Assembly (NCBI GenBank): GCA_024643785.1
Contig: JAHEMI010000014.1
Span: 1 to 37,374, forward strand
Length of the DNA stretch: 37,374 bases
Source: Burkholderiaceae bacterium
GTDB lineage: Bacteria > Pseudomonadota > Gammaproteobacteria > Burkholderiales > Burkholderiaceae_E
Direction of reading: 5' to 3'
Each line of letters begins with the position of its first letter. Positions within the stretch are counted from its first letter, which is position 1. Below the pieces are notes generated by a model. The model made no database searches, was not told the origin of the DNA, and saw only the letters and a program-made list of their open reading frames with translations. Below, piece by piece: positions 36,758-37,374 of this stretch. Both the position numbers and the translations under genes were made by a program.

Positions 36758-37342
36758 TCAGCGCCGCCCAAACGGTGGCTGGCCGCGCCAGTAGCGGATC
36801 ACCATCCAGCCGCCAAACAGGCCGCCGAGATGCGCGAAGTGCGCCACCCCTGACGCGCTGCCGGTAACACCCAGCGTCAGCTCAACCAGACCGTAGAGGG
36901 TGACAAACAGCCACGCTGGCATCGGGATCGGCGGGATAAGCGGCGTGATCGTGCGCCGCGGGAACACGATCGCGAAGCCGGCGAGCAATCCGAACAGGCC
37001 GCCCGAGGCGCCGATTGTCGGGGCCATGCTTTGCGAGAACATGCCGACCACCAGTTGCGCCGCGGCCGCGACCAGCACACTGACGGCGTAGAACACTGCC
37101 ATTCGGCGCGAACCCCAGACACGCTCCAGTTCGGAGCCGAACATCCACAGCCCGAACATGTTGAACATCAGGTGAGTCAGCCCCGCGTGCAGGAAAGCAT
37201 AGGTACCCAGCTGCCAGGGCATGAAGAACCCTGACCCGAGCGGCCAGAGTGCCAGCAGGCCAATGACCGCCGAACCCGCCACCTGGGTGAGCAGGAACAT
37301 CACCACATTGGCTATTACCAGGAACTGGGTGACTGGCGGCAT
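36758..37342 (-). CDS. Rhomboid family intramembrane serine protease
   Basis: A 194-residue six-helix membrane protease. HAGLTHLMFN near 52-61 gives the oxyanion His57 and Asn61, the nucleophile is Ser113 in GASGGLFG, and the catalytic His is His171 in HFAHLGGLFGGW. Such proteins cut single-pass membrane proteins within the bilayer; no GlpG-like cytoplasmic N-domain is present. The frame is open to near the window end with a TTG at 37369, but ATG at 37342 has AGGAG about eight bases before it and is preferred. The cleaved substrate is unknown. Confidence 0.9.
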   Translation of the reverse strand: MPPVTQFLVIANVVMFLLTQVAGSAVIGLLALWPLGSGFFMPWQLGTYAFLHAGLTHLMFNMFGLWMFGSELERVWGSRRMAVFYAVSVLVAAAAQLVVGMFSQSMAPTIGASGGLFGLLAGFAIVFPRRTITPLIPPIPMPAWLFVTLYGLVELTLGVTGSASGVAHFAHLGGLFGGWMVIRYWRGQPPFGRR

Positions 37343-37374
37343 CGGCAAGACTCCTATGGCAAACGACAAATACT

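Overview
This window is a GC-rich stretch of a bacterial chromosome, most likely from a betaproteobacterium of the Burkholderiales type. The main reason is gene order: mnmG-rsmG-parA-parB, then the whole ATP synthase operon atpIBEFHAGDC, then hemE and priA, all on the minus strand. That order is typical of origin-proximal DNA in that group. Genus cannot be read from the sequence alone. Codon third positions are so GC-rich that long antisense open frames lie over almost every real gene; these were left out.

Left part (1-22.7 kb, all minus strand). A DyP-type peroxidase is cut by the window edge. It is followed by the replication helicases rep and priA, a 380-bp non-coding stretch with two DnaA-box-like 9-mers, hemE (haem synthesis), plsB (first step of phospholipid synthesis) and a small lysine-rich protein. 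Next come the nine atp genes with a good sigma70-type promoter in front of atpI and a hairpin after atpC. Upstream of these is the mnmG-rsmG-parA-parB unit, whose genes overlap or nearly touch. Two parS sites sit in front of mnmG. One lies directly upstream of a perfect -10 box, so ParB bound there could affect its own operon. A GMC-family dehydrogenase closes this block.

Middle (22.7-28.4 kb, plus strand). The coding strand switches here. A likely catabolic cluster encodes a PdxA-family dehydrogenase, a fumarylacetoacetase-fold hydratase, a PLP-dependent Ser/Thr dehydratase-like enzyme and an M14-like (DUF2817) hydrolase. It is followed by a tiny membrane protein and an unrecognised 417-residue protein.

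Right part (28.4-37.4 kb, mostly minus). A patatin-like lipase precedes a 957-residue fusion of acyl carrier protein, fatty-acyl-AMP ligase and PlsC-type acyltransferase; together they look like a lipid remodelling pair. A single-domain asparaginase-like gene (plus strand) ends tail to tail with an AbrB-family membrane protein. A thiol-oxidation pair (DsbA-like and DsbB/BdbC-like) overlaps a GalD/PrpF-family isomerase. MscL with a C-terminal zinc ribbon and a rhomboid protease finish the window.

No tRNA, rRNA, CRISPR array, insertion sequence or prophage was seen. The least conventional items are the ACP-ligase-acyltransferase fusion beside a patatin, the parS/promoter arrangement at mnmG, and the one-domain asparaginase.
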